NCBI GenBank assembly: GCA_034406555.1
Contig: DASCRM010000035.1
Span: forward strand, 1 to 13,369
Direction: 5' to 3'
DNA: 13,369 nucleotides
Source of the DNA: SHYR01 sp034406555
GTDB lineage: Bacteria; Chloroflexota; Dehalococcoidia; UBA2979
The notes under the pieces were generated by a model. It was not told where the DNA came from. It worked only from the letters and a program-made list of their open reading frames with translations, and did not search any database. A program made the translations under genes and the position numbers. Positions 1-6,978 of the stretch are shown here, piece by piece; the first letter of the stretch is position 1; each line of letters opens with the position of its first letter.

Positions 1-2
1 GC

Positions 3-737
3 ACGATCGTCTCCGACATTCCCGGCACGACGCGCGATGCGATCGACACCCCGTTCGAGTTCGAAGGCACCTCGATGCTGCTCGTCGACACCGCGGGTAT
101 TCGCCGTCGCGGCCGCATCGCGCGGGGCATCGAGCGACACTCGGTGCAGCGAGCGGAGGCGGCGATCGACCGCGCGGACGTCGTCGCGCTACTGATCGAC
201 CAGACGGAGCCGGCGGTCGCGCAAGACACCCACATCGCGGGATACGTCACGGAGCAGGCGAAGGGGCTGATGCTGGTCGTCAACAAGTGGGATCTCGCGG
301 AGCGGCCCGGCGAGCGGGTCGAATTCGCCCGCCGGATCGACTACCGCTACCGCTTTGCGCCGTGGGCGCCGGTGCTGTTCACTTCCGCGCTCAAGAGCGA
401 AGGTATCCGCGATGTACTCGAGATGACGGTGCATATCGAAGAGGTGCGCAACCGGCGCATCAACACGGCGAAACTGAACACGGTGATGCAACGAGCGATG
501 GCCGAACACTCGCCGCCGACCGTCCGGCACCGTCGCCTGAAGCTGATGTACGTCACACAGGCGGACGTTGCGCCGCCGACTTTCGTCTTCTTCGTCAACG
601 ACCCGGCGCTGGTGCACTTCTCCTACGAGCGTTACATCGAGAACAAGTTGCGCGAGGAGTTCGAGTTCGAGGGGACGGCGATCAAGCTGGTCTTCCGGGC
701 TCGCTCCAGTGACCGGCACGAGCAGGAGGAAGCATGA
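3..737 (+). CDS. der: Ribosome-assembly GTPase Der (EngA), 3' part
   Basis: Der is a two-GTPase-domain protein that works in late assembly of the 50S ribosomal subunit. The window opens inside its second GTPase domain; 244 residues are visible and the family is usually about 430-460 residues long, so the first G domain and the second P-loop lie upstream. Seen here, in order: the G2 motif PGTTRD (visible residues 7-12), the G3 motif DTAG (29-32), the G4 motif NKWD (94-97, near base 282) and the G5 motif TSALK (near base 381). These are followed by a C-terminal region of the length and character of the KH-like domain, ending FVNDPALVHFSYERYIENKL and a basic tail. The reading frame runs in from base 3 without a stop. 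Its TGA overlaps the plsY ATG by 4 bases (ATGA), and the plsY ribosome binding site lies within its last codons. Identification is firm. Confidence 0.96.
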   Translation, partial: TIVSDIPGTTRDAIDTPFEFEGTSMLLVDTAGIRRRGRIARGIERHSVQRAEAAIDRADVVALLIDQTEPAVAQDTHIAGYVTEQAKGLMLVVNKWDLAERPGERVEFARRIDYRYRFAPWAPVLFTSALKSEGIRDVLEMTVHIEEVRNRRINTAKLNTVMQRAMAEHSPPTVRHRRLKLMYVTQADVAPPTFVFFVNDPALVHFSYERYIENKLREEFEFEGTAIKLVFRARSSDRHEQEEA

Positions 738-1375
738 CGGTGGATGCAGTTGCCGCGGTCGTCGCGGGCGCGCTGTTCGGCTACCTCATCGGCTCGATCT
801 CGCCGGGGCTGCTGATCGGGCGGCTCTACGGCGTCGATGTACGTGACTTCGGCTCCGGCAAGACGGGGTTCACGAACACGCTGCGCTCGGTCGGCGTGCT
901 TCCGGCGATCGTGGTGATCACGGCCGACATCCTGAAAGGTACTGCTGCGGTGCTGGTCGGCAGCCAGTTGCTGGATGAACCGTGGGCGGCCGCGCTCGGT
1001 GGCATCGCCGTCGTCGCTGGCCACAACTGGCCGCTCTTCACTGGCTTCCGAGGTGGGCGAGGGGTCGCGACGGCGTTCGGCGCGTTCATGGCGATCGATC
1101 CGGTCGCTGGAATGCTGGTGCTGGCAGCATCAACACTGATTCTCGCGGCCACGCGCTACATGTCGCTGGTCTCGGTGACCGCCGTGCTCGCCGGGGCGAT
1201 CATCCTGGTCGTGCGCGCGCTGAGCGACGTGGTGCCGATGGAGTACATCGCATTCGGTGTCGTCGTCGCGACGACGATCGAGGTCAGCCACATCGGCAAC
1301 ATCCGCCGCCTGACCGCCGGCGAGGAGCCGAAGCTAGGGCAGGGCGGGTCGCGGAGACAGCAGTCAGAGACGTGA
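734..1375 (+). CDS. plsY: Glycerol-3-phosphate acyltransferase PlsY
   Basis: PlsY is an integral membrane enzyme that transfers an acyl group from acyl-phosphate to the 1-position of glycerol-3-phosphate, the first committed step of phospholipid synthesis. The 213-residue product has several hydrophobic helices and the three cytoplasmic motifs of the family: GSGKTGFTN (residues 40-48), GHNWPLFTGFRGGRGVAT (96-113) and HIGNIRRLTAGEE (186-198). Two substitutions stand out. Motif 1 normally reads GSGN-x-G-x-TN and here has Lys43 in place of Asn. Motif 2 has GGRG rather than GGKG. The ATG overlaps the der stop (ATGA) and is preceded by AGGAGG at 724-729, so translation is probably coupled to der. 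The next gene makes its substrate, glycerol-3-phosphate. The last 15 residues are polar and are likely a short tail. Confidence 0.95.
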   Translation: MTVDAVAAVVAGALFGYLIGSISPGLLIGRLYGVDVRDFGSGKTGFTNTLRSVGVLPAIVVITADILKGTAAVLVGSQLLDEPWAAALGGIAVVAGHNWPLFTGFRGGRGVATAFGAFMAIDPVAGMLVLAASTLILAATRYMSLVSVTAVLAGAIILVVRALSDVVPMEYIAFGVVVATTIEVSHIGNIRRLTAGEEPKLGQGGSRRQQSET

Positions 1376-2394
1376 CGTCCGAGCCGGTTGAGCGTGCCGC
1401 TGTCATCGGCTCCGGCGCATGGGGCACGACGCTCGCCATCCTGCTTGCCCGCAACGATGTGGCAACCACGCTCCTGACTCGCACCGAGGACGAGGCAGTC
1501 CGTCTGCGCGAGACGCGTGAGAACGCACATCGGCTGCCCGGCGTGTCGTTCCCCGACGCGATGGCGGTGAGCGCAGACTCCTCGATACTCGCGGACGCGC
1601 AACTGGTGGCGATCGCCGCGCCATCGCGCAGCTTCGCCGCGAACCTCGCCGCGACGGCCCAACACATTGCCGAGGGCGTGACCGTGGTGAGCGCGACGAA
1701 GGGCATCGACTTCGAAACCGGGCGGCGGATGTCAGAGCTGCTTGCGGAGGCGGTGCCACAGTGCAAAGTCGCCGTGCTCTCAGGGCCGAACCTCTCGGCA
1801 GAGCTGGCCGCGGGGCTGCCCGGCACGACCGTGCTGGCATCGACCGACGCCCCGCTTGAGCAGGTGCGTGCGGCGTTCCACTCCGGCAGTTTCCGCGTCT
1901 ACACGAGCAGCGATGTGATCGGCGTGGAGCTGGGTGGGGCGCTGAAGAACGTGATCGCGATCGCTGTCGGGGCTGCGGAGGCGCTGAGGCTGGGCAACAA
2001 CGCGAAGGCCGCGATCGTCACGCGTGGGCTGGCGGAGATCACACGCCTCGGCGTCGCCGCGGGCGCCGACCCGCTGACGTTTCAGGGGTTGGCCGGCATT
2101 GGCGACCTCGCCACGACCGCGTTCAGCCCGCTCTCGCGCAACCGCCGGCTCGGCGAACTGACCGCGAGGGGCGCGACGCTGGACGAGGTCCGCGCGCAGC
2201 TCAATGGCACCGCCGAGGGTGCAGATACGATTCCCGCCGCTCTTCGGCTCGCCGCTAGTCTGGGCGTCGAGATGCCGATCACCGAGGGGCTGCATGACGT
2301 GTTCTTCGACGGCGTCGCATTCGCCGATGCGGTCGCGGCGCTGATGGAGCGCGATCCCACATCCGAGCTCGAAGCGCGCGGTGCTACGAGCTGA
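1372..2394 (+). CDS. gpsA: NAD(P)-dependent glycerol-3-phosphate dehydrogenase
   Basis: GpsA reduces dihydroxyacetone phosphate to sn-glycerol-3-phosphate in the cytoplasm, feeding PlsY encoded just upstream. The 340-residue protein is the normal family length. Residues 13-18 (GSGAWG) form the dinucleotide-binding loop; SATKG carries Lys110; GPNLSAELAAG (138-148) follows; GGALKN carries the catalytic Lys192; and GIGDLATTAFSPLSRNRRLG (242-261) is the C-terminal signature. I chose the GTG at 1372, which overlaps the plsY TGA as GTGA and starts only 10 residues before the Rossmann strand. The open frame runs upstream to 982, but that stretch is plsY read in another frame. The stop codon sits in the loop of a small 5-bp hairpin (2387-2401), too weak to call a terminator. 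Identification is firm. Confidence 0.96.
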   Translation: MTSEPVERAAVIGSGAWGTTLAILLARNDVATTLLTRTEDEAVRLRETRENAHRLPGVSFPDAMAVSADSSILADAQLVAIAAPSRSFAANLAATAQHIAEGVTVVSATKGIDFETGRRMSELLAEAVPQCKVAVLSGPNLSAELAAGLPGTTVLASTDAPLEQVRAAFHSGSFRVYTSSDVIGVELGGALKNVIAIAVGAAEALRLGNNAKAAIVTRGLAEITRLGVAAGADPLTFQGLAGIGDLATTAFSPLSRNRRLGELTARGATLDEVRAQLNGTAEGADTIPAALRLAASLGVEMPITEGLHDVFFDGVAFADAVAALMERDPTSELEARGATS

Positions 2395-2402
2395 GGGCTC
2401 GA

Positions 2403-2430
2403 CTGACTGCACGCGGACGATTGTTACACT
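2403..2430 (+). promoter_or_regulatory. Candidate promoter for the HEAT/Nudix/GNAT genes
   Basis: A -35-like CTGACT (2403-2408, four of six matches to TTGACA), a 16-base spacer, then TGTTACACT (2422-2430), an extended -10 with the TGn element directly before TACACT. It lies in the only sizeable gap (57 bases) of the plus-strand run. Transcription would start near 2437, giving a very short leader with GGAGG at 2438-2442 and ATG at 2452. Consensus matching only; the upstream operon may also read through. Confidence 0.45.
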
Positions 2431-2451
2431 GGCGATCGGAGGCCCCGGATC

Positions 2452-3438
2452 ATGCCGATCGACGAACCCGACCTCGACTCGCTCGAGGATGACGAACCCG
2501 CCTCGTCCTTGCCGCCGCCGTCCGAGGTGATCGCAGAAATCGCCGCGGGGACGGCCGATGTCAGCTCGGAGCGCCTGCGGGCGCTCTCCGAGCCGGACGA
2601 CGCCACGCTCGCCTCGTTCGTTGCGCTTTGGCCTCAACTTGCCGAGCAGCGCCGCCGCGACGTGCTGGCGTGGCTGGAACGGCTGGCCGAAGACGACGTG
2701 ACGCTGGACTTCCACCGCATCCACCTCACGGCGCTGCGCGACCAGGATGCGGCCACGCGCATCCTCGCTGTGCGTGGCCTCTGGGAAGAAGAGAAGCTCG
2801 AGTACATGCACCTGCTGATCGGCCAGGTGCGTGACGACCCTGAAGCGACCGTGCGCGCGGCGGTGACGGACGTGCTGGGCCAGTGGGTGATCGCCGGAGA
2901 ATTCGGCGCGCTCTCCGACGACGATGTCGATGTGCTCAGTTCGGCTCTGCGCGAGGCGATCGAGGACGAGCAGGAAGAAGACGAGGTCTCAGCACGAGCG
3001 CTCGAAGCGCTGGGCGCGAACTCGCACGAGTCGACGGCCGAGGCGATCGGCGAGGCGTACGAGGCCGGCAACCAGCGCATGCGACTCGCCTCGCTGCGGG
3101 CGATGGGGCGCAATGCCTCGGACGACTGGCTGCCGGTGCTGCTCTACAACTTCGACGACGAGGACATCGAGATTCGTGTCGCTTCAGCAAACGCGAGCGG
3201 GGCGCTTCTACTGGAGGCTGCGATTGACCCGCTCGCGGAACTGCTGGAGGACGACAGCGAGGATGTGCAGCTGGCCGCGATCGGAGCGCTCGGCGAGATC
3301 GCCGGCGATGACGCAGAGCGTGTGCTCACCGCGATTCTCGGCCGCCCGGAGATGCACCTCGTTGAGGCGGCCTCGTCCGCTCTGAACGGCGTACGGATGC
3401 TCTCGATCGACTTCGATGATCCGGGTGACGAGGGGTGA
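2452..3438 (+). CDS. Acidic HEAT-repeat protein of unknown role
   Basis: No specific function can be named. The 328-residue protein begins with an acidic, proline-containing, probably disordered stretch (residues 1-25). The rest is helical, with HEAT/PBS-lyase-type repeats clearest at about 98-145 and 204-315, each showing the pattern of a charged turn (for example DDPEATVRAAV, DDSEDVQLAAI) followed by an amphipathic helix and a small-residue position (ALG, AMG). A very acidic linker, EDEQEEDE, lies at 171-178. There is no signal peptide or membrane segment, so it is probably cytoplasmic. HEAT arrays of this kind usually serve as protein-binding scaffolds; a partner cannot be read from the sequence. 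ATG is supported by GGAGG 9 bases upstream. Its TGA overlaps the next GTG start, so it is translated together with the Nudix gene. The acidic composition is unlike its neighbours. Confidence 0.85.
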   Translation: MPIDEPDLDSLEDDEPASSLPPPSEVIAEIAAGTADVSSERLRALSEPDDATLASFVALWPQLAEQRRRDVLAWLERLAEDDVTLDFHRIHLTALRDQDAATRILAVRGLWEEEKLEYMHLLIGQVRDDPEATVRAAVTDVLGQWVIAGEFGALSDDDVDVLSSALREAIEDEQEEDEVSARALEALGANSHESTAEAIGEAYEAGNQRMRLASLRAMGRNASDDWLPVLLYNFDDEDIEIRVASANASGALLLEAAIDPLAELLEDDSEDVQLAAIGALGEIAGDDAERVLTAILGRPEMHLVEAASSALNGVRMLSIDFDDPGDEG

Positions 3439-3893
3439 GCGACCCACAACGCAGGGATGCGACCTCGGCGGGCGGGGTCGTCTACCGGCGCAACGGCCGC
3501 GGCGTAGAGGTTGTACTGGTGAAACGTCGCGATCGCCGGGGCTGGGCGCTATCGAAGGGCACGATCGAGGCCGGCGAGACGCTGGAGCAGACGGCGCTGC
3601 GCGAGGTGCAGGAAGAGACCGGACTGGTCGTCGAGATCGTCGATCACGTGGGACAGGACCGTTACTCTTTCACCGCGTCACGCGGGAGGGTGCACATCGA
3701 CAAGACGGTGCACCACTACTTGATGGAGCCGCGCGGCGGCGACTTCAGCCTGCACGATGCAGAGCATCCATCGGTCGACTGGTTTGACATCAACGAGGCG
3801 TTGCGGCAGCTTGCGTTCGGTTCGCAGCGCGTGATCGTCGAGCAGGCCGCGGAGCTGATCGAGGCGCGGGCGACCAGTGAGGAGCAGTCGTGA
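3435..3893 (+). CDS. Nudix hydrolase
   Basis: A 152-residue Nudix-fold pyrophosphohydrolase, which cleaves nucleoside diphosphates linked to another moiety, using Mg2+. The Nudix box is complete at residues 42-64: Gly42, Glu48, Arg56-Glu57, Glu60-Glu61-Thr62-Gly63, matching G-x5-E-x7-RE-x2-EE-x-G. The N-terminal part (SAGGVVYRRN, then VVLVKRRDRRGWALSKG) is the usual strand and loop before the box; the WALSKG form resembles bacterial MutT/Ap4A-hydrolase-like members. The substrate cannot be told from sequence. The GTG at 3435 overlaps the stop of the HEAT gene as GTGA, and the frame has no better ATG before the Nudix fold. The next gene overlaps its stop in the same way, so HEAT, Nudix and GNAT form one translationally coupled unit. 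Family assignment is firm, specificity open. Confidence 0.92.
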   Translation: MSDPQRRDATSAGGVVYRRNGRGVEVVLVKRRDRRGWALSKGTIEAGETLEQTALREVQEETGLVVEIVDHVGQDRYSFTASRGRVHIDKTVHHYLMEPRGGDFSLHDAEHPSVDWFDINEALRQLAFGSQRVIVEQAAELIEARATSEEQS

Positions 3894-4444
3894 CGGCGAC
3901 GGCGTCGGAGGTGGTGGCCACGGGCGCGCTCGTGCTGATTCGCGAGAAGCGGGTCGAGGACGCCGCAGTGGATCACCAGTGGCGCAAGGATCCCGAGTTG
4001 GCCGCATACGACGCGGCGCACCCGCTGACGATGTCACTGCGTGCCTATGTCGCCACTGTCGCCGACGAGATCGAGACGCCGGTGCTGCACCGACGGTCGT
4101 ACTCGATCGACACGATCGATGACGCCCTGCACATCGGCAACGTCATGTACTACGCGTACGACCGCAATCTGCGGGAGGCGGAGATCGGGATCACGATCGG
4201 CGACCGCGACTACTGGTCGCGTGGCTACGGGTCGGATGCCGTAACGGCGCTGCTCGGATACCTCTTCGACGAGATGAAGCTCAACCGCGTCTACCTGCAC
4301 ACGCTGACGTGGAATGACCGCGCGCAGCAGGCGTTCAAACGCGCCGGGTTCACGCCCGTACGAGAGGTGCATCGCAGCGGCTACGACTTCGTGCTGATGG
4401 AAGTCACGCGCGAGCAGTTTCTGGCGCAGCGCGCCGCCGACTGA
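3890..4444 (+). CDS. GNAT acetyltransferase, RimJ/RimL type
   Basis: A 184-residue GCN5-related N-acetyltransferase of the kind that acetylates protein N-termini or small amines from acetyl-CoA. The acetyl-CoA pyrophosphate loop is RGYGSDA (residues 111-117), preceded by the strand EAEIGITIGDRDYWS. The motif-B region is TWNDRAQQAFKRAGF (140-154), with Asn142 and the conserved A-x-x-x-x-x-x-A-GF pattern typical of RimJ/RimL members. Residues 40-100 are longer than in minimal GNAT proteins and may hold an acceptor-specific insertion. The start is GTG at 3890, overlapping the Nudix TGA as GTGA. It is the last gene of the plus-strand run and ends 30 bases from the convergent dehydrogenase gene. 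The acceptor is unknown. Confidence 0.9.
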   Translation: MTATASEVVATGALVLIREKRVEDAAVDHQWRKDPELAAYDAAHPLTMSLRAYVATVADEIETPVLHRRSYSIDTIDDALHIGNVMYYAYDRNLREAEIGITIGDRDYWSRGYGSDAVTALLGYLFDEMKLNRVYLHTLTWNDRAQQAFKRAGFTPVREVHRSGYDFVLMEVTREQFLAQRAAD

Positions 4445-4474
4445 CGCCTCACGGGTCTGCGCTCGGGTGCCGGT

Positions 4475-5437
4475 TCAGTCGCTCGCGACTGGTCGGCCCG
4501 GCAGGTCCAGGTCGGCCGGGGGCGGCGCCGGGTTGGCGTAGCCATCGATCAGCTGAGGCACACGCTGCCGTAGCTCGCCGAGGTCCCACACGCCCGGGGT
4601 GTCGATCGTGCGGATCGCGCCTTCCTCGTGGCTCAGCGACACAGTGCCGCCTGCAACGTTGAAGACCTTGCCGTTGATGTTCCACGCCTGGTCGGTGCAG
4701 AGGTACGCGACCATCGGCGCCACGAACTCCGGACCGCGCATCGGCGGTGGGCCGCTCGGCTCCTCAGTCGCGCGCCCACCGGCGGAGATGCCGGAGCTGG
4801 CACGCATCTGGCGCGCCGAGTCGGGCACCGTCTGCGTCATCCTCGTTGCCGCGCCGGGGGCGATCGAGTTCGCCGTCACGCCGTAGCGGCCGAGGTCGCG
4901 AGCGAGGCAGCGGGTCATGCCCGCGATCGCCGCCTTCGCGGCACCGTAGTTCGCCTGGCCCGAGTTCCCGCGCAGGCCGGAGCCTGACGAGAAGCCGATG
5001 ATGCGACCGAAGCGCTGCTGGCGCATCAACACCGAAGCGGGCTTCGCCATGTTGAAGTAGCCATCGAGGTGGACCGCGATCACCGCGTCCCATTCTTCCT
5101 TCGACATGTTGAAGACCATGCGGTCGCGGAGGATGCCCGCCACGTGCACGGCGATGTCGATGCGACCGTAGGTGTCGATCGCCTGCTTGATCATGTTCTC
5201 GCCACCCTCTTCGGTAGCGACGCTGTCGAAGTTCGCGGAGGCAATGCCGCCCGCCGCTTCGATCTCCTTCGCGACGTCGGCCGCAGGGCCGTCGTCGCCG
5301 CCAGAGCCGTCCACATTCACGCCCGGGTCGTTGACGACCACGTTCGCGCCCTCACGCCCCAGCAGCAGGGCGATTTCGCGCCCGATACCGCGGCCTGAGC
5401 CGGTGACGACGGCTGTTCTTCCGTCCAGTGCTCCCAT
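4475..5437 (-). CDS. Short-chain dehydrogenase, 3-hydroxyacyl-CoA type (distal paralogue)
   Basis: A 320-residue SDR, longer than the usual 250. TGSGRGIG (residues 12-19) is the cofactor loop. Ser153, Tyr164 and Lys168 make the catalytic triad in SGSGLRGNSGQANYGAAK. The segments VVVNDPGVNVDGSG and AGILRDRMVFNMS resemble the dehydrogenase domain of peroxisomal multifunctional enzyme 2, which oxidises (3R)-hydroxyacyl-CoA, so a CoA-thioester substrate is likely. The NNAG motif reads HVAG, with His98 in place of Asn. After the Rossmann core comes a tail of about 55 residues ending in a Pro-rich NPAPPPADLDLPGR. It is a close paralogue of the SDR upstream, separated by 33 bases; an AGGA lies shortly before the ATG. 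It is the last gene of the MaoC/MaoC/SDR/SDR operon. Exact substrate and stereochemistry are unknown. Confidence 0.88.
   Translation of the reverse strand: MGALDGRTAVVTGSGRGIGREIALLLGREGANVVVNDPGVNVDGSGGDDGPAADVAKEIEAAGGIASANFDSVATEEGGENMIKQAIDTYGRIDIAVHVAGILRDRMVFNMSKEEWDAVIAVHLDGYFNMAKPASVLMRQQRFGRIIGFSSGSGLRGNSGQANYGAAKAAIAGMTRCLARDLGRYGVTANSIAPGAATRMTQTVPDSARQMRASSGISAGGRATEEPSGPPPMRGPEFVAPMVAYLCTDQAWNINGKVFNVAGGTVSLSHEEGAIRTIDTPGVWDLGELRQRVPQLIDGYANPAPPPADLDLPGRPVASD
4476..4491. repeat. Short inverted repeat at the convergent gene junction
   Basis: CAGTCG and CGACTG flank a four-base loop, giving a perfect 6-bp stem where the plus-strand GNAT gene and the minus-strand dehydrogenase gene meet. 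It includes the dehydrogenase stop codon. Neither strand shows a T-run after it, so a bidirectional terminator role is only possible. Confidence 0.3.
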
Positions 5438-5470
5438 GTTCTCTGTCCTAACTCTCTACGTCAGAGGTGA

Positions 5471-6451
5471 CTACGTCAGCGCCTGTGCTTCGGTGTCTCG
5501 GCCGGGCACTTCCACGTCTTCGCGTGGCGGTGCCGGGTTGTCGATCTCACGCATCAGCACGTTCTGCACGGCGTCATCGAGTTCCGTGAGCGTCCACAGG
5601 TGATCGCTCTGGATGGTGCGCATCGGCACCGGGTGAGTCCCCAGTCCGACACGGCCACCAGCGACGTGGAAGACTTGTCCGTTGATGTTCCACGCCTCGT
5701 CGGAAGCCAGGTAGGCGCACATCGGTGCGACGTACTCAGCGCCTCGGAAGCCTGTCCACGCGCTCTCCGGCGGCGGGGCGGTCTGCGATGCGGCATCTGA
5801 GATGCCGGCCTGCTGGCGCATCTGTCGCGCCGAATCCGGCACGGTCTGGGTCATCCTCGTCGCTGCGCCCGGTGCGATTGCGTTCGCGGTGATGCCGTAG
5901 CGACCCAGGTCGCGGGCGATCACGCGGGTCAGCCCCGCGACACCCGCCTTCGCAGCCCCGTAGTTCGTTTGACCGGCGTTGCCGATCAGCCCGGAGGTCG
6001 ACGAGAAGTTGATGATGCGGCCGTAACGCTGCTGACGCATCAGCACCGAAGCGGGCTTGATTGTGTGGAACTGGCCGGTGAGGTGGACATCGATCACATC
6101 GCGCCACTCCTGTGCCGACATGTTGAAGACCATGCGGTCACGCAGGATGCCGGCGACGTTGCAGAGGATGTCGATGCGCCCCCACGTGTCTACGGCTTGC
6201 TTGACCATGTTCTCGCCGCCGGCCTCTTCCGAGACCGAGTCGTGGTTCGCGACGGCGATACCGCCTGCGGCCTCGATCTCGACTACGGTCTCATCGGCTG
6301 GTCCGACGTCCGCACCACTGCCGTCGACGTTGACGCCGGGGTCATTGACCACGACTTTCGCGCCCTCGGCGGCGAACAGTTTCGCCATCCCCTGGCCGAT
6401 TCCTCGGCCCGATCCGGTGATGACGGCTACTTTGCCGTCCAGTACACCCAT
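5471..6451 (-). CDS. Short-chain dehydrogenase, 3-hydroxyacyl-CoA type (proximal paralogue)
   Basis: A 326-residue SDR, a tandem paralogue of the gene downstream. By hand count about 75 % of residues match over the first 212, without gaps; the C-terminal third is much less alike except for the shared ending NPAPP-x-D-x-x-x-PGR. TGSGRGIG is at residues 12-19, the active-site Ser153, Tyr164 and Lys168 are intact, and the NNAG motif is NVAG with Asn98 kept. NDPGVNVDGSG and AGILRDRMVFNMS again point to a multifunctional-enzyme-2-like hydroxyacyl-CoA dehydrogenase that would oxidise the product of the MaoC hydratase encoded just upstream. The ATG has GAGAGG at 6460-6465 with 8 bases of spacing. 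An 88-base gap with stacked inverted repeats separates it from the MaoC gene, so its expression may be tuned relative to the hydratase. Confidence 0.9.
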   Translation of the reverse strand: MGVLDGKVAVITGSGRGIGQGMAKLFAAEGAKVVVNDPGVNVDGSGADVGPADETVVEIEAAGGIAVANHDSVSEEAGGENMVKQAVDTWGRIDILCNVAGILRDRMVFNMSAQEWRDVIDVHLTGQFHTIKPASVLMRQQRYGRIINFSSTSGLIGNAGQTNYGAAKAGVAGLTRVIARDLGRYGITANAIAPGAATRMTQTVPDSARQMRQQAGISDAASQTAPPPESAWTGFRGAEYVAPMCAYLASDEAWNINGQVFHVAGGRVGLGTHPVPMRTIQSDHLWTLTELDDAVQNVLMREIDNPAPPREDVEVPGRDTEAQALT

Positions 6452-6500
6452 CGTGATTTCCTCTCATCCCCGCTGGAGCGGAGTGCTATCGCTGTTCTGT

Positions 6501-6516
6501 CCCGCCGAGCGGCGGG
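6501..6516. repeat. GC-rich inverted repeat between MaoC and SDR genes
   Basis: CCCGCC and GGCGGG flank a four-base loop: a perfect 6-bp, all-GC stem in the 88-base spacer between the hydratase and the first dehydrogenase. There is no T-run, so it looks more like an mRNA-stability or partial-attenuation element than a full terminator. Confidence 0.4.
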
Positions 6517-6533
6517 GGTGATCGCTTGTTGAT

Positions 6534-6553
6534 TGCCGGCTAGCGAGCCGGCA
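6534..6553. repeat. 8-bp hairpin spanning the MaoC stop codon
   Basis: TGCCGGCT (6534-6541) and AGCCGGCA (6546-6553) form a perfect 8-bp stem with loop AGCG. The TAG of the hydratase gene (6540-6542) lies across the stem and loop. On the minus strand no T-run follows it. Together with the repeat at 6501-6516 it gives two successive hairpins at this gene boundary. Confidence 0.45.
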
Positions 6554-6968
6554 GAACGACTCTCGCTGTGCCCGGCGTGGTTTTCTGACCGTCCGGGTTC
6601 TCGGTCCAGACATCGAGCTCGACGATGTGGTCGTCGCCGTCGACGCTCTTCGAGGTGATGATCCCCCTGCAGAGAATGTCCTGGTCCGGGTAGTCCATCC
6701 CGCGGTACGAGCAGCCGAACTCGCTGACGGTGCCCTTTGCCCCGACCCATTCGTGCAGCAACTGGCCGAGGAACGCGTTCTTCAGTGCGCCGTGGACGAT
6801 GATGTTGTCCAGGCCCGTGCGCTGGGCGAACGGGATGTCGTAGTGGACCTGATAGAAGTCGCCGGAGGCGGCGGCCCACTGCACGAGCTGCTGCGTTGAG
6901 CAGTTCTTCTTCAGTTCGGGGATCGCGTCGCCTTCGTTGACGTCGTCCCAGTACACCTGGTCAGCCAT
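6540..6968 (-). CDS. MaoC-like hydratase/dehydratase, catalytic subunit
   Basis: A 142-residue single hot-dog protein of the MaoC family, which hydrates trans-2-enoyl-CoA to (3R)-hydroxyacyl-CoA or runs the reverse dehydration. The hydratase motif is present: SGDFYQVHYD (residues 35-44) has the catalytic pair Asp37 and His42, followed by PFAQRTG and IIVHGAL (57-63), the usual overhang segment. The ATG is preceded by GGGAG at good spacing and lies 10 bases after the stop of the second MaoC gene. That gene encodes a partner-like subunit without this dyad, so the pair probably forms a heterodimer, as in mycobacterial HadAB/HadBC and ChsH1-ChsH2. The product would be a substrate for the SDRs encoded next. 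Substrate chain type is unknown. Confidence 0.9.
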   Translation of the reverse strand: MADQVYWDDVNEGDAIPELKKNCSTQQLVQWAAASGDFYQVHYDIPFAQRTGLDNIIVHGALKNAFLGQLLHEWVGAKGTVSEFGCSYRGMDYPDQDILCRGIITSKSVDGDDHIVELDVWTENPDGQKTTPGTARVVLPAR

Positions 6969-6978
6969 TGTGATCTCC

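Noticed and set aside
982..1371. Upstream open extension of the gpsA frame into plsY.
   Set aside because: It is plsY read in another frame; the Rossmann fold of GpsA starts right after the GTG at 1372.
2387..2401. Small hairpin at the gpsA stop as a terminator.
   Set aside because: Only 5 bp, no T-run, and it is followed at once by the next gene's promoter region; too weak to call.
1780..2811. Minus-strand open frame of 343 codons opposite gpsA and the HEAT gene.
   Set aside because: It is antisense to two firmly identified genes, has low-complexity Arg/Gly-rich translation and no recognisable domain; long shadows are expected at this GC content.
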